The notes below the pieces were generated by a model. It ran no database searches, was not told the origin of the DNA, and saw nothing but the letters and a program-made list of their open reading frames with translations. 64,000 nucleotides of DNA from Capsulimonas corticalis (GTDB lineage Bacteria > Armatimonadota > Armatimonadia > Armatimonadales > Capsulimonadaceae): assembly GCF_003574315.2 (NCBI RefSeq), contig NZ_AP025739.1:62001-126000 (forward strand), given 5' to 3'. The translations under genes and the position numbers were made by a program. Shown piece by piece: positions 16,432-25,283 of the stretch. Every line of letters starts with the position of its first letter. Positions within the stretch are counted from its first letter, which is position 1.

Positions 16432-16460
16432 ATTATAGTACATAATCAGTATCTTGTCAA
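16432..16460 (-). promoter_or_regulatory. Consensus sigma-70 promoter of the pilin-like gene
   Basis: On the minus strand: -35 TTGACA (16455-16460), 17-bp spacer, -10 TATAAT (16432-16437), a perfect match in all 12 positions. The predicted start near 16425 leaves an untranslated leader of about 125 nt. Confidence 0.88.
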
Positions 16461-16487
16461 TAAGGAAAATACAAAAAATCGTCTGGA

Positions 16488-16982
16488 TTGTTCAGGATTG
16501 TACAAGACACGGCCGATTATGGTATCAAGCGTGCGCTATCGTTCCGTGATTATCCCCCTGACGAGAAGGGTAGTATTCCCGACGAGGCGCACCATCAACT
16601 GCTTCGCCTCATCCGTGACCCGCGCAACATGAAACAGGTCTACAACGAAAACCGCACGCGCCTTTCCCCTTCCGCGCAAAGGAAGCTAGAAGCGACGCTA
16701 GCGATGCTCCTGGGCGAAGCGGGAGAGACGTTCGAGCATCATCTGCAAGACCCTGCCGTGGCCGCTTCCTATCTGGAAGAGAGCGCCCACGCTCTGCTGC
16801 TGGCCCTGCGAGACATCATCCAGGCGAACGGCGGCGTTTCCCATATTGCCCACAAGGCCGCGATCGATAGCAATCGCCTCACAAGCGTTCTGTCCGAAGA
16901 CGATAACCGGGAATTGCGCACGATCCAGTCCGTACTCGACGTCATGGGACTGCAAATGTCATTCACCACAAAAGCTGCGTAG
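16488..16982 (+). CDS. HTH protein resembling HigA-type/addiction-module antidote
   Basis: Encodes up to 164 residues from a TTG with no good ribosome site; an internal ATG at 16629 is an alternative. The C-terminal 45 residues (GGVSHIAHKAAIDSNRLTSVLSE, then TIQSVLDVMGLQMSF) match the HTH of putative addiction-module antidotes that usually pair with RelE/HigB-like toxins. The N-terminal 110 residues are helical and unlike a toxin. No toxin gene is adjacent. Orphan regulator or relic of the neighbouring element. Confidence 0.5.
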   Translation: MFRIVQDTADYGIKRALSFRDYPPDEKGSIPDEAHHQLLRLIRDPRNMKQVYNENRTRLSPSAQRKLEATLAMLLGEAGETFEHHLQDPAVAASYLEESAHALLLALRDIIQANGGVSHIAHKAAIDSNRLTSVLSEDDNRELRTIQSVLDVMGLQMSFTTKAA

Positions 16983-17011
16983 AAAAGCTGCTTAGGATCC
17001 CGGTCTCGCTC

Positions 17012-17256
17012 ATGGCAAATGAAGAACCTCCTCCCCAACTTAAACCGCCTCATCGCCGGCGACCTGCGCATCTCCGACGTCAAGTTCCCCGACGGATGCA
17101 TGGTTGATATCTGGTATAACGACATCGGAATCAACGGACTGGGCAAGTATCCTAGAGCACCATTATGGAAATTTGAGCGAATGTGTGGTGAATGTCGGCG
17201 CGGCTGCGGATACATTGCGGCGAATTCGGGGAATACTGGAGCAGGCAGGCTATTAG
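17012..17256 (+). pseudogene. Decayed copy of integrase 5' end fused to nucleotidyltransferase 3' end
   Basis: Three blocks can be aligned. The start matches the integrase at 12808-12894 (LPNLN-x-LIAG-x-LRISDVKFPDGC) but with a frameshift near the ATG. After a 90-bp deletion between imperfect repeats GACGG(C/A)TGC it matches 12985-13037 (DIWYNDIGI). After a second deletion of about 2.2 kb it matches the last 105 bp of the 14548-15339 gene, down to the GGCTAT stop region. It cannot encode a functional recombinase. Confidence 0.85.
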
Positions 17257-17302
17257 AGCGTCGGAAATTGCGACGTCAGGACGGATCGAAGGAGATTTTA
17301 CT

Positions 17303-17416
17303 GTGCATAGAACGATCTTAATGGCGCTCGCGGTCTGGATCGGCGGGATTGTGTCTTACCTGGTGTTTTACGCGATCAGCACCTGGCGCAATCAATATCG
17401 GACCAAGGACGATTGA
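17303..17416 (+). CDS. 37-residue single-span membrane peptide
   Basis: A GTG start with a perfect AAGGAG (17289-17294) eight bases upstream. The product is one hydrophobic helix (residues about 5-27, ILMALAVWIGGIVSYLVFYA) with a basic C-terminal tail. The ribosome site makes this more than a chance frame. Its last 25 bp overlap, tail to tail, the large membrane protein gene. No family recognised. Confidence 0.5.
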   Translation: MHRTILMALAVWIGGIVSYLVFYAISTWRNQYRTKDD

Positions 17417-19110
17417 GGCGGCGCTGCCCCCAGCGCCAGCCGAGGCTCCGCGCGGCGGCAGCGCTCGATCAGCGCCGCGAACTGAGGGCGGCGACGCAGA
17501 AGAATGCGGCACCGCATATGATAGGGCCGCTTCGGATCCAAATACACAAGAGTCCAGTTCGGGTCGGCAAGAAATGGCCGCGCCTGCCGCAGACTGGTCG
17601 TCACCACGCAGTCAAAGTCGTAATGCGCGGCGGCGCGCTCCCATGCCGGCGAACCGTCCGGTCGCGCCAGGACTAACATATCGTCGAAGGTGCGGCCGAC
17701 ATAGACATCGAGCCGCCCATCGACAAACACCGGCTGCCCTGGCCGCCGCCACATCAAATACCCGCCGATTTCAAAGTTGTTGAGCATCCGCAGGTTTGCC
17801 GGAAAGCCCTCACGATCCATGAACGCGCAGGCGTCCTCCGGATAACTTGGGACGCGCGCGACGGCCTCCCCGATTCCCGCAGGCCCGTATCCCTTGGCCC
17901 CCTCTCGGTCCTTGATCGATGCGGCGGCGACGCACGCCACCAGGGCCGTGTAGATCAGCGCGCCGAATGACAGCAAAAGCGTCCGCGAGAGCGATCGGGG
18001 CGCGAAGTTCAGACTGCCGTGGATCCGCTGGACACAGGACGCCAGGTGGGGCGCGGCGATCACCATCCCGCCGACCGCGAAGAGCGCGATGTTGCGCGCG
18101 TGCAGCAGCGATTCCACGAACAACGCGGCGATCGCCAGGGTATCGGCGAAGTCCCGATAACGGCTAAAGACGAGCGCGCCGAACAAAATCGCCGACACGA
18201 AGAAGAACGGCTCCAGCTGGGCGAACGGCAGCACCGTCACGGGGTTCCATTCGGTGACATTCGCCATCAGATTGTGGTCGCGCAGCGTCACCAGGACATT
18301 CCAGTAGATGCGCCAGCCATACGGGGACGCCATCGCCGCGATGGCGCAGGCGACGGCGAGCGCCAGCATCCGCCGCGCGCCGCGCAGGTTCGCCACGGCC
18401 TCTTCCGGTTCGCGCGCGCGCCGCCGAATCCCGACTATGGCGTCGGCAAGGGCGTACGCCAGCAGCAGGCAGATCAAGACCAGCACGCCCTGGTGTAAGT
18501 TCGCCCAGAGCGCGCAGATCGCCGGCAGCCACAGCAGACGCCGCCAGGACGATCCCGCATCCGCCAGCGCCCCGGATTGGCGAAGGCGCGTGAGATGCGC
18601 GAGGGTGACGGCCAGCAGCAGGTAGCTGAAAGCGTAAGGCCGCTCCTGAATACAGTCTTTCATGGCCAGCAGCGTCAGATTGGCCAATGGAAACGCCCAC
18701 GACATCCCCACCCTCGGCGCAAGCCAGAACCATACCACCCACACGGCGCCGACCGTCAGCAGCGCCATCAGCAGCCATGTCCCCAAAAATCCGCCCGCTT
18801 TGAACGCAAGAGTGTACAGCACAAACGCCAGCCACTCCGGAACATCCCAGCGTGTCCCCCGGTTGGTCCAAGAGTATGTGTCGATATGCGGCAAATGCCC
18901 CGTACGCAGGATATCCATCCCGGTGCGCAGCTCAAAAAACAGGTCGTTTTCGGCTTTGGGGATGAGGCAGACAAGCAGGACGATGATTGTCAGAAGGATG
19001 GTCGCGGCGATTCGAGAGATGCGAAGTGAGGAAGATGGTGTGGATGGATTTGCTGACACGAAGCGGGACGCTTTCCGCCATAGGTGATCGAGGAATTCGA
19101 GCGACGGCAA
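17392..19110 (-). CDS. Polytopic membrane protein, GT-C-like architecture
   Basis: Encodes 572 residues with a cytoplasmic N-terminus, about ten hydrophobic helices from residue 35 to 400, and a soluble C-terminal domain of about 150 residues. The first loop after helix 1 has acidic residues and the DIDTYSW-like segment HIDTYSWTNRG with an EWL motif, as in lipid-linked-sugar glycosyltransferases of the GT-C fold and related uncharacterised membrane proteins. The C-terminal domain has FVDGRLDVY and YDFDCVV. Sugar transfer at the membrane is a reasonable but unproven guess. Confidence 0.55.
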   Translation of the reverse strand: MPSLEFLDHLWRKASRFVSANPSTPSSSLRISRIAATILLTIIVLLVCLIPKAENDLFFELRTGMDILRTGHLPHIDTYSWTNRGTRWDVPEWLAFVLYTLAFKAGGFLGTWLLMALLTVGAVWVVWFWLAPRVGMSWAFPLANLTLLAMKDCIQERPYAFSYLLLAVTLAHLTRLRQSGALADAGSSWRRLLWLPAICALWANLHQGVLVLICLLLAYALADAIVGIRRRAREPEEAVANLRGARRMLALAVACAIAAMASPYGWRIYWNVLVTLRDHNLMANVTEWNPVTVLPFAQLEPFFFVSAILFGALVFSRYRDFADTLAIAALFVESLLHARNIALFAVGGMVIAAPHLASCVQRIHGSLNFAPRSLSRTLLLSFGALIYTALVACVAAASIKDREGAKGYGPAGIGEAVARVPSYPEDACAFMDREGFPANLRMLNNFEIGGYLMWRRPGQPVFVDGRLDVYVGRTFDDMLVLARPDGSPAWERAAAHYDFDCVVTTSLRQARPFLADPNWTLVYLDPKRPYHMRCRILLRRRPQFAALIERCRRAEPRLALGAAPPQSSLVRY

Positions 19111-19168
19111 ACGCCCACAGCTTCGTTATTATACCATTCGGCGCCGGGACGAGCAAACGCACCCGGCT

Positions 19169-20239
19169 TCAATCGGCCCATGACTGGCGCACGGTCGTCA
19201 CGGTTTCCCGAGATGCGGCGGCGCGCTGGATCTCCATCGAAAGATAGTGGTCCTGCGACGCCTCGGCGAGTCCATAAAAACTCGGGCCGCCCTCGGCGTA
19301 ATCGGCCATCTTTTGCAGGCATGCGGCGATCGCGATCTCGTCATCCGCCAGCCGTCCCGGCGCAAACGGATTTCGGTAGACCCACTCGCTCCCGCACAGG
19401 ATCCCCTGATGGAAATAACCTTCCAGGTTTCCGTCCTGCCCGGCGTCCACACGCGTGAGCGCTGCGTGGATCGGGGTTTGAAAGTCCTGAAGAAAGCGCA
19501 CATCGCCGTTATTGATTTCGCCGCGCTCGCCGCGCACTAAGAGGCGGCGTGAGCGCACCCAGGAGAAGTATTGATCGTCGCAAAAGTCGAACACGCCGAG
19601 CTTGCCCTCAAACTCCAGAGTCGCGTGCGTTTGATGGGAGGGACCAATCGACTCCTGCGTCGGCGGGCCGCTCCGATCCGGGCCGCCGGTCAGCGGACTG
19701 GTAAACGCGAGGGCGCGAATCGCGGCGTTCTCAAATCCCACGCCGAGCGCCTTGCGCAGCAGACTGATCCCATGGTAGCCATGCGCCACGGAGACCTGCG
19801 CCTGCGTCACGGCGCCCAGCTTCCCCGAGTCGATGACGGATAACACGGCGGCGTTCCAGGGCTGAAACTGATACTGCTCGGCGACCTGCGTTCGAGACTC
19901 ACGAAGCTGGCCGGCCAGCGCGATCAGCCCCGCAAGATCCGGTGCGGGCGGAGTCTCGGATAGCGCGGGCGTCCCACGACGCGCGAGTTCGGTGAGAACG
20001 CCGGGGTTGACGTCCCACGGAACCGAGGCCACCGCAAACAGCGGCTTATCACGCAGCAGAGAGTCCAGATCGGCGACGACCGGGACGCCCCACTCTTCCC
20101 GTACCTTTTGCGCTTTGGCCTCGCTGCGCGCGAGCACACCGGAAACACGAAAACGCTCGGGCATCTCGCGGGCGATGCGCAGGTAAAACTCGGCCCGCCA
20201 TCCGGCGCCGACAATCGCGAACTCAATCGGGTTCGTCAT
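19169..20239 (-). CDS. Gfo/Idh/MocA family oxidoreductase
   Basis: Encodes 356 residues. GGGGAGA lies just before the ATG. The N-terminal Rossmann fold has IVGAGWRAEFYLRIA (residues 9-23), and the second strand-turn carries ETPPAPDLAG where the family usually has EKP, so the conserved Lys of the EKP motif is replaced. The C-terminal part is the alpha/beta substrate domain. Members oxidise or reduce sugars and cyclitols with NAD(P). The loss of EKP Lys makes the activity uncertain. Confidence 0.8.
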   Translation of the reverse strand: MTNPIEFAIVGAGWRAEFYLRIAREMPERFRVSGVLARSEAKAQKVREEWGVPVVADLDSLLRDKPLFAVASVPWDVNPGVLTELARRGTPALSETPPAPDLAGLIALAGQLRESRTQVAEQYQFQPWNAAVLSVIDSGKLGAVTQAQVSVAHGYHGISLLRKALGVGFENAAIRALAFTSPLTGGPDRSGPPTQESIGPSHQTHATLEFEGKLGVFDFCDDQYFSWVRSRRLLVRGERGEINNGDVRFLQDFQTPIHAALTRVDAGQDGNLEGYFHQGILCGSEWVYRNPFAPGRLADDEIAIAACLQKMADYAEGGPSFYGLAEASQDHYLSMEIQRAAASRETVTTVRQSWAD

Positions 20240-20340
20240 CGCTTTCTCCCCTTCCGGCGCAAAACCTCACAGAATATCACGGTCATCTCACGTCTTCCTC
20301 ACCATCGGGCTGTATTCTGACGCCTATCGTCAAGACGAAA

Positions 20341-20356
20341 GATACTCCATCCCATG
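20341..20356 (+). promoter_or_regulatory. Likely leaderless start of the CAP-domain gene
   Basis: -10-like GATACT (20341-20346) lies 7 bp before the ATG, with CTGACG 18 bp further upstream. No Shine-Dalgarno sequence is present (CCATCCC precedes the ATG), so the transcript probably begins at the start codon. Confidence 0.5.
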
Positions 20357-20896
20357 CTCAAAGCCCTCTTATTTGCCGGATTCGCCATTCACATCGCCGC
20401 CATCCCGGCGGCCCCGACACGCGCCATCACGCCCGCCCTTCGCCCCGCCGTTATCCAAAGCGCGGACGCGCTGGAGCAGCAGATCATCGAAAAGATCAAC
20501 GTCGACCGCGCCGCGCGCGGTCTGGGAGCGCTCACCGTCGATCCCGTTTTGATGCGCGCCGCCGCCGATCACTCCCACGAGATGTGCGCGCGAAACTACC
20601 TCGACCACCACTCGCCCACCCCCGGCATGACCACGCCGATGAACCGCTATCTCAAAACATTGCAGGACGCGGGCGGCTCCGCTCCCGTCACGCTGACCGT
20701 CGGCGAAAACATCTCCTATTGCAGCATGCCCGCCGATCGCTTTACCGCCGATTTCGGCCATCGCGTGTTCATGAACAGCCCCGAGCACCGCGCCAATATC
20801 CTCCAGCCGTGTTATACAAAAGTAGGGCTGGGCGTCTGCCGCCGCGCCAATGGCGAGGTTTGGGTGACGGAGATGTTCTGCCGCGACGGGAAATAA
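20354..20896 (+). CDS. CAP-domain (SCP/PR-1-like) exported protein
   Basis: Encodes 180 residues with an N-terminal signal peptide (residues 1-22). The CAP fold is marked by HSHEMCARNYLDHHSP, GENISY and the NSPEHRANILQPCYTKVGLG block, with the two conserved His and Glu residues of the CAP cavity. Bacterial CAP proteins are secreted and of varied or unknown function. Cysteines (about 80, 118, 155, 163 and 178) could form disulfides after export. Confidence 0.85.
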   Translation: MLKALLFAGFAIHIAAIPAAPTRAITPALRPAVIQSADALEQQIIEKINVDRAARGLGALTVDPVLMRAAADHSHEMCARNYLDHHSPTPGMTTPMNRYLKTLQDAGGSAPVTLTVGENISYCSMPADRFTADFGHRVFMNSPEHRANILQPCYTKVGLGVCRRANGEVWVTEMFCRDGK

Positions 20897-20930
20897 CCAC
20901 ACCCATCTTTTTTCTAACGGCGGCGCCCCA

Positions 20931-21572
20931 TCATCGCTTGGGCGTCGCGGGGTCCTGCCCGTACTCACACCACTCGCGCACCGGGCATTCCGAGCACTTG
21001 GGGATACTCGGCAGACAGATCGCGCGGCCGTGCTGCAAAAAGAGCCGATTGCTCCCCGCCCACAGATCGCGCGGCATCACCTTCTCCAGCGCCTTCTCCG
21101 TCTGATCGGGCGTTTGCGTCTTCACCCATCCCAGCCGGTTCGAAATCCGATGACAGTGGATATCGACGCAGAGCGCTTCACGCTCGAAGGCGTAGATCAG
21201 GACGCAGTTGGCGGTCTTGCGGCCGACTCCGGGCAGCTCAAGCAGGGCGTCGATATCGTTGGGGACTTTGCCGTCGTGCTTGTCGCGCAGGATCTTCGCC
21301 ATCGCGATCAGACGCGGGGCTTTGGCTTCGGGATACTGGCTGCCGTTGAGCAGCGGGAATAACTCCGATTCGTCGGCATCGGCCAGTGACGGAATATCGG
21401 GATAGCGGGCGAAGACGCGATTGGAGACGGCGGTCGTCTGCTCCTCGCGCGTGCGCTGCGAAATGACGGTGGCGGTGAGGACTTTGTACGGATCGCCCAG
21501 CTCAACAGAGCCTCGTCCATGGTAGGTGGCCGCGAGGATCTCCATCACGGTTCGGATATTTTCAGTGGACAT
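20931..21572 (-). CDS. nth: Endonuclease III (DNA glycosylase/AP lyase)
   Basis: Encodes 213 residues, the normal length. The helix-hairpin-helix LPGVGRKTANCVL includes the catalytic Lys; VDIHCHRISNRLG includes the catalytic Asp. The C-terminus has the four-cysteine iron-sulfur motif C-x6-C-x2-C-x5-C. It removes oxidised pyrimidines and nicks abasic sites in base-excision repair. Convergent with the CAP-domain gene. Confidence 0.92.
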   Translation of the reverse strand: MSTENIRTVMEILAATYHGRGSVELGDPYKVLTATVISQRTREEQTTAVSNRVFARYPDIPSLADADESELFPLLNGSQYPEAKAPRLIAMAKILRDKHDGKVPNDIDALLELPGVGRKTANCVLIYAFEREALCVDIHCHRISNRLGWVKTQTPDQTEKALEKVMPRDLWAGSNRLFLQHGRAICLPSIPKCSECPVREWCEYGQDPATPKR

Positions 21573-21680
21573 GCATACCTATACCCGGACAAGACGTTCA
21601 TCTCACGTCTTTCCCCATCTTCCGGAATCCCTTCTTGGATTTCTTTTAGTCAAATGGATTTACTATGGATTGAAAAACCG

Positions 21681-21709
21681 TTGACACACGCTCCAAACTA
21701 TGATAGACT
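21681..21709 (+). promoter_or_regulatory. Promoter of the S53 peptidase gene
   Basis: -35 TTGACA (21681-21686), 17-bp spacer, -10 TAGACT (21704-21709). The predicted start near 21716 leaves a leader of about 150 nt before the ATG at 21865. Confidence 0.75.
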
Positions 21710-21864
21710 TAGCGCGATATTCAAGGGAGGCGGCCAAGAGCACGATCAATTTGTTAAATCTCTTTGCATTCATCGCAATACAGATGAAGCCAATTTCAGA
21801 AAGGAGCTGCACGGAAGTATTTCGCTTGGAAGTTCACACTCATCACGAGAAGGAGAAGGATCTT

Positions 21865-24030
21865 ATGAAGTCGCGCGTCAGACCGTTTCTGAAAATGCAG
21901 GCCGTGATCGGCGCCTGTGTCCTCCTGCCGTTTGTCAGCCCGCTGCCCGGTCAGGCCCAGTCGCTGTTCACGCTGCGCGGCGGCCCGAGCATTCACCCGG
22001 GAGTCATCCGCTCACAGGCCCTCGGACACATGGCGCAAAGTACGCCGCTTGACCTCGCCGTTTCCCTCCCGGTGCAAAACCAAAGCGCGCTCACTTCCCT
22101 GCTCCAGCAGATCTACGACCCGCAGAGCCCCAATTATCACCACTATCTGACCACCGAGGAATTCAACAAAACGTTCGCGCCGACGGAGGCGCAGTACGGC
22201 GCCGTCATCGATTATCTGAAGGCTCATGGATTTACCGTCAATGCAACGTACGGCAACCGTATGGTCGTGGATGTCCGAGGACCGATCGCCAGCGTCGAAC
22301 GGACCTTTCACGTCCATATGCTCGTGTATCAGCACCCCACGGAGGACCGGACGTTTTTCGGCCCCGACGCCGAGCCAGCGCTGGATCAGGCCGTTCCGAT
22401 CCTGGGAGTGACCGGTCTCGATAATTTTGAGCCTCCGCATTCCAACGCGCACATCGCCCCGGCGGTGATGCAGTCGAATGCGGGGTCCGGTCCGAGCGGC
22501 CAGTTCGTCGCCTACGACTTCCGCGCGGCCTACTGCCCCAAGGTCACCCTGGATGGAGCGGGACAGACCATCGCCTTGTTTCAGTTCGGCAGCTACTTCC
22601 CCAGTGACATCGCCACTTATTGCACGCAGACCGGGCTGCCGCCCGCAAACGTGACGGAGGTGCTGCTCGACGGTGTTTCCGGCTCGCCGGCGTCCGGAGA
22701 CAACACGCTCGAACAGTCCCTCGACATCGAGATGGAGCACTCCATGGCGCCAGGCGCCAATATCTTGTTCTACACGGGAAGCAACGCGGCGGACATCTGG
22801 AACCGGATCGCCTCGGACAACATCGCCAAGCAGGTGAGCTCGTCCTGGAGCGTCAGCCCTCCGCCTTCAACTCTCAATCAGATTTTGCAGCAGATGGCGG
22901 CGCAGGGACAGTCGGTGTTCAACGCCTCCGGCGACAGCGGCTATTCGGCGTCGCCGTTCGGCTGGGACGACAACGCCTATATGACCAGTGTCGGCGGCAC
23001 GAACCTCTCGACGGCGAGCGGCGGCGGGACCTGGTCTTCGGAAGACGGCTGGAGCGGCAGCGGCGGCTATATCAGCCCGAACTTCGCCATTCCAAGCTGG
23101 CAGCAGGGGATCAGCATGACCGCCAACGGCGGCTCCACCACCCAGCGCAACTGCCCGGATGTCTCCATGGTCGCCACCAATATCTGGGCCACTTGGAGCA
23201 ACGGGGCGAGCGGAGGCGTGCTCGGCACCAGCGCGGCGTCGCCGCTGTGGGCCGGATTTATGGCGCTGGTCAACCAGCAGGCGGCGCAGCACGGGCTGGG
23301 GACTGCCGGGTTCATCAACCCCGCCGTCTACGCGCTCGGAAAAGGAGCGAATTACAGCACGTATTTCTCTGACATCACGACGGGAAATAACGGCAAGCCG
23401 GCGGTCGCGGGTTACGACCTCGTGACGGGATGGGGATCTCCCAAAGGCCAGCCGCTCATCGATTCGCTCGCGGGCGTCGCCAATTACAGCTTTGCCGCGA
23501 ATGAAAATCAGACCGTGTCGTTCAGCGCGCCGGTCGATGTCGCGTACGGCGCCAACAGCAGCTTCTTTTACAAATACGCCGTCAGCGGCAGCTTCACGTT
23601 CAATAACACGACGTTTGGCGGCGATCCGATCTTTGGCGTCGCCAAAGCCGGTTACTCCAAGCCGTTCGCGAAGAGCGTATCCGAAGGGAACTCCGCCACC
23701 TTCTATCAGCCCATCGAAGCGGCTTACGGAGCCAGCGGGCATTACTTCTTCAACTGGGGCGTCTCCGGACCGGTGACGTTCACGAACGCGGCCTGGGGAG
23801 GCGATCCGATTGCAAACGTCGCGAAGTCCGGTTACTACATGCCCTACATGCTCTGCGCCGGGGAGAACGGCGCCGTCACGTTCTCATCCCCCACGGACCT
23901 TGCCTACGGCGCCAACGGACACTACTTCTACCGGCATCAGTTTACCGGAACCATCACCTTCAATAACGCCACCTTCGGCGATCCCCTCTCGGGGTCGGTC
24001 AAGTGGGGCTTCTATCGACCCAGTCATTAG
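21865..24030 (+). CDS. S53 family (sedolisin/kumamolisin) peptidase with C-terminal repeats
   Basis: Encodes 721 residues. The start at 21865 has AAGGAGAAGG upstream and begins a signal peptide; a longer frame from 21700 would start inside the promoter. Order: signal peptide, pro-kumamolisin activation domain (about 45-180), S53 catalytic domain with Glu283, Asp287, Asp357 and Ser456 (GTSAASP), and a calcium-site-like DI..GYDLVTGWG end. Residues about 540-721 hold three repeats of about 58 residues, each with AYGA(N/S) and GGDPI or GDPLSG-type motifs. It is a secreted acid serine-carboxyl peptidase; the repeats may bind a surface or substrate. Confidence 0.9.
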   Translation: MKSRVRPFLKMQAVIGACVLLPFVSPLPGQAQSLFTLRGGPSIHPGVIRSQALGHMAQSTPLDLAVSLPVQNQSALTSLLQQIYDPQSPNYHHYLTTEEFNKTFAPTEAQYGAVIDYLKAHGFTVNATYGNRMVVDVRGPIASVERTFHVHMLVYQHPTEDRTFFGPDAEPALDQAVPILGVTGLDNFEPPHSNAHIAPAVMQSNAGSGPSGQFVAYDFRAAYCPKVTLDGAGQTIALFQFGSYFPSDIATYCTQTGLPPANVTEVLLDGVSGSPASGDNTLEQSLDIEMEHSMAPGANILFYTGSNAADIWNRIASDNIAKQVSSSWSVSPPPSTLNQILQQMAAQGQSVFNASGDSGYSASPFGWDDNAYMTSVGGTNLSTASGGGTWSSEDGWSGSGGYISPNFAIPSWQQGISMTANGGSTTQRNCPDVSMVATNIWATWSNGASGGVLGTSAASPLWAGFMALVNQQAAQHGLGTAGFINPAVYALGKGANYSTYFSDITTGNNGKPAVAGYDLVTGWGSPKGQPLIDSLAGVANYSFAANENQTVSFSAPVDVAYGANSSFFYKYAVSGSFTFNNTTFGGDPIFGVAKAGYSKPFAKSVSEGNSATFYQPIEAAYGASGHYFFNWGVSGPVTFTNAAWGGDPIANVAKSGYYMPYMLCAGENGAVTFSSPTDLAYGANGHYFYRHQFTGTITFNNATFGDPLSGSVKWGFYRPSH

Positions 24031-24100
24031 ACTGGCGCCAATCGGCCTATGTATGAGGCATTTTGACGACTCAATCGCGCAAAATCCTTGCGACGATTAA

Positions 24101-24132
24101 GAATGGCCGGCGACTGACGTCGCCGGCCATTC
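24101..24132. terminator. Hairpin between convergent genes
   Basis: A perfect 14-bp inverted repeat with a TGAC loop lies between the S53 gene and the convergent aldo/keto reductase gene. No T-run follows on either strand, so it would be a weak terminator or an mRNA end-stabilising hairpin. Confidence 0.5.
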
Positions 24133-24183
24133 TGGCGCATCGCGCTTCTTAAACCTACATGAGCCATGAAGTCGAAGGTATCC

Positions 24184-25179
24184 CTACGGCGCGGTCTTGG
24201 TAAGCTTGTCGATCTTCGCCAGTTCTTCCTCGCTGAACTCCAGGTTCTTGAGGGCCGCGACGTTTTCCTCGATCTGCTTCGCGCTGGAGGCGCCGATCAG
24301 GGCGCTCGTAATCGCGGGCAGGCGCAGCAGCCAGGCGAGGGACATCTGCGCGAGGGTCTGGCCGCGCTCTTTGGCGATATCGTTCAATTCGCGCAGCATC
24401 GCGAGGCGCTCGGGCGACAGGTTGTTCTTCACCCAATCCTCACCCCAGCGGTCGGTCGCGCGGCTGCCTTCGGGGATGCCGTTCAGGTATTTGTCGGTGA
24501 GCAGACCCGAGGCCAGCGGGCAGAACGGGATGACGCCGGTTCCGGCGCGCTCGGTCTGCGGGAGCAGATCCCACTCGACTCCTCGGCCCAGCATGTTGTA
24601 GTATGGCTGATGGATGGTGATCGGCGCGTAGTTCTTGCGGTCCGCCACGCGCACGGCGTCGGCGAAGTGCGCGCCGCCGTAGTTGCTGACTCCGGCGTAG
24701 ATCGCCTTCCCCTGCTTCACGAGCGTGTCAAGCGCGCCCAGAGACTCCTCCAGCGGCGTGTCGGGATCGGGTCGGTGGTGATAGAAGATATCGAAGTACT
24801 CCAGCCCCATGCGCTTGAGCGACTGGTCGCAGCTCGCGATGATGTACTTGCGCGAGCCCCAGTCGCCGTAAGGGCCAGGCCACATCGTGTAGCCGGCTTT
24901 GCTGGAGATGATCAGCTCGTCGCGGGGCATCTCCTTGACGATCTTGCCGCAGACGATCTCGGCGTTTCCCGGCGGGGTCCCGTAGTTGTTCGCGAGGTCG
25001 AAGTGGGTGATCCCCAGGTCGAACGCCTTGAAGAAACACTCGCGGGCGATGTCCTCGCCCCGGTAACCGCCGTAGGTCTCCCATGCGCCCAGCGAGATCG
25101 CCGAAAGCTTCAAACCACTGCGCCCGCACCGGCGATAAAGCATCGTGTCGTAACGATCGCTTGCAAATTCCTGCGCCAT
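24184..25179 (-). CDS. Aldo/keto reductase (YghZ/GPR-like)
   Basis: Encodes 331 residues. LGAWETYGGYRG at the N-terminus, the tetrad regions FDLANNYG (Asp and Tyr), SSKAGY (Lys) and IFYHHRPD (His), and the C-terminal cofactor segment (ALIGASSAKQIEENVAAL) are intact. The YGDWGSRKYIIASCDQSLKRMGL stretch resembles the L-glyceraldehyde-3-phosphate reductase subgroup. NADPH-dependent carbonyl reduction; substrate unknown. Confidence 0.88.
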   Translation of the reverse strand: MAQEFASDRYDTMLYRRCGRSGLKLSAISLGAWETYGGYRGEDIARECFFKAFDLGITHFDLANNYGTPPGNAEIVCGKIVKEMPRDELIISSKAGYTMWPGPYGDWGSRKYIIASCDQSLKRMGLEYFDIFYHHRPDPDTPLEESLGALDTLVKQGKAIYAGVSNYGGAHFADAVRVADRKNYAPITIHQPYYNMLGRGVEWDLLPQTERAGTGVIPFCPLASGLLTDKYLNGIPEGSRATDRWGEDWVKNNLSPERLAMLRELNDIAKERGQTLAQMSLAWLLRLPAITSALIGASSAKQIEENVAALKNLEFSEEELAKIDKLTKTAP

Positions 25180-25247
25180 AAAGTCTTGGTTTCCTTTTGT
25201 CGATAAGATGGCTATCCGAGTGCGATGATACCCGTTTCTTTCCGCGC

Positions 25248-25276
25248 TTGACAGTGGCGGGGGCTCTCAGTATACT
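25248..25276 (+). promoter_or_regulatory. Consensus promoter giving a leaderless transcript
   Basis: -35 TTGACA (25248-25253), 17-bp spacer, -10 TATACT (25271-25276). The ATG of the secretin-like gene is at 25284, exactly where transcription should begin, and there is no Shine-Dalgarno sequence. Confidence 0.8.
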
Positions 25277-25283
25277 GAAATTC

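Noticed and set aside
21700-21864. Start of the S53 gene at 21700
   Set aside because: It would lie inside the promoter and before the signal peptide; the ATG at 21865 has a clear ribosome site.
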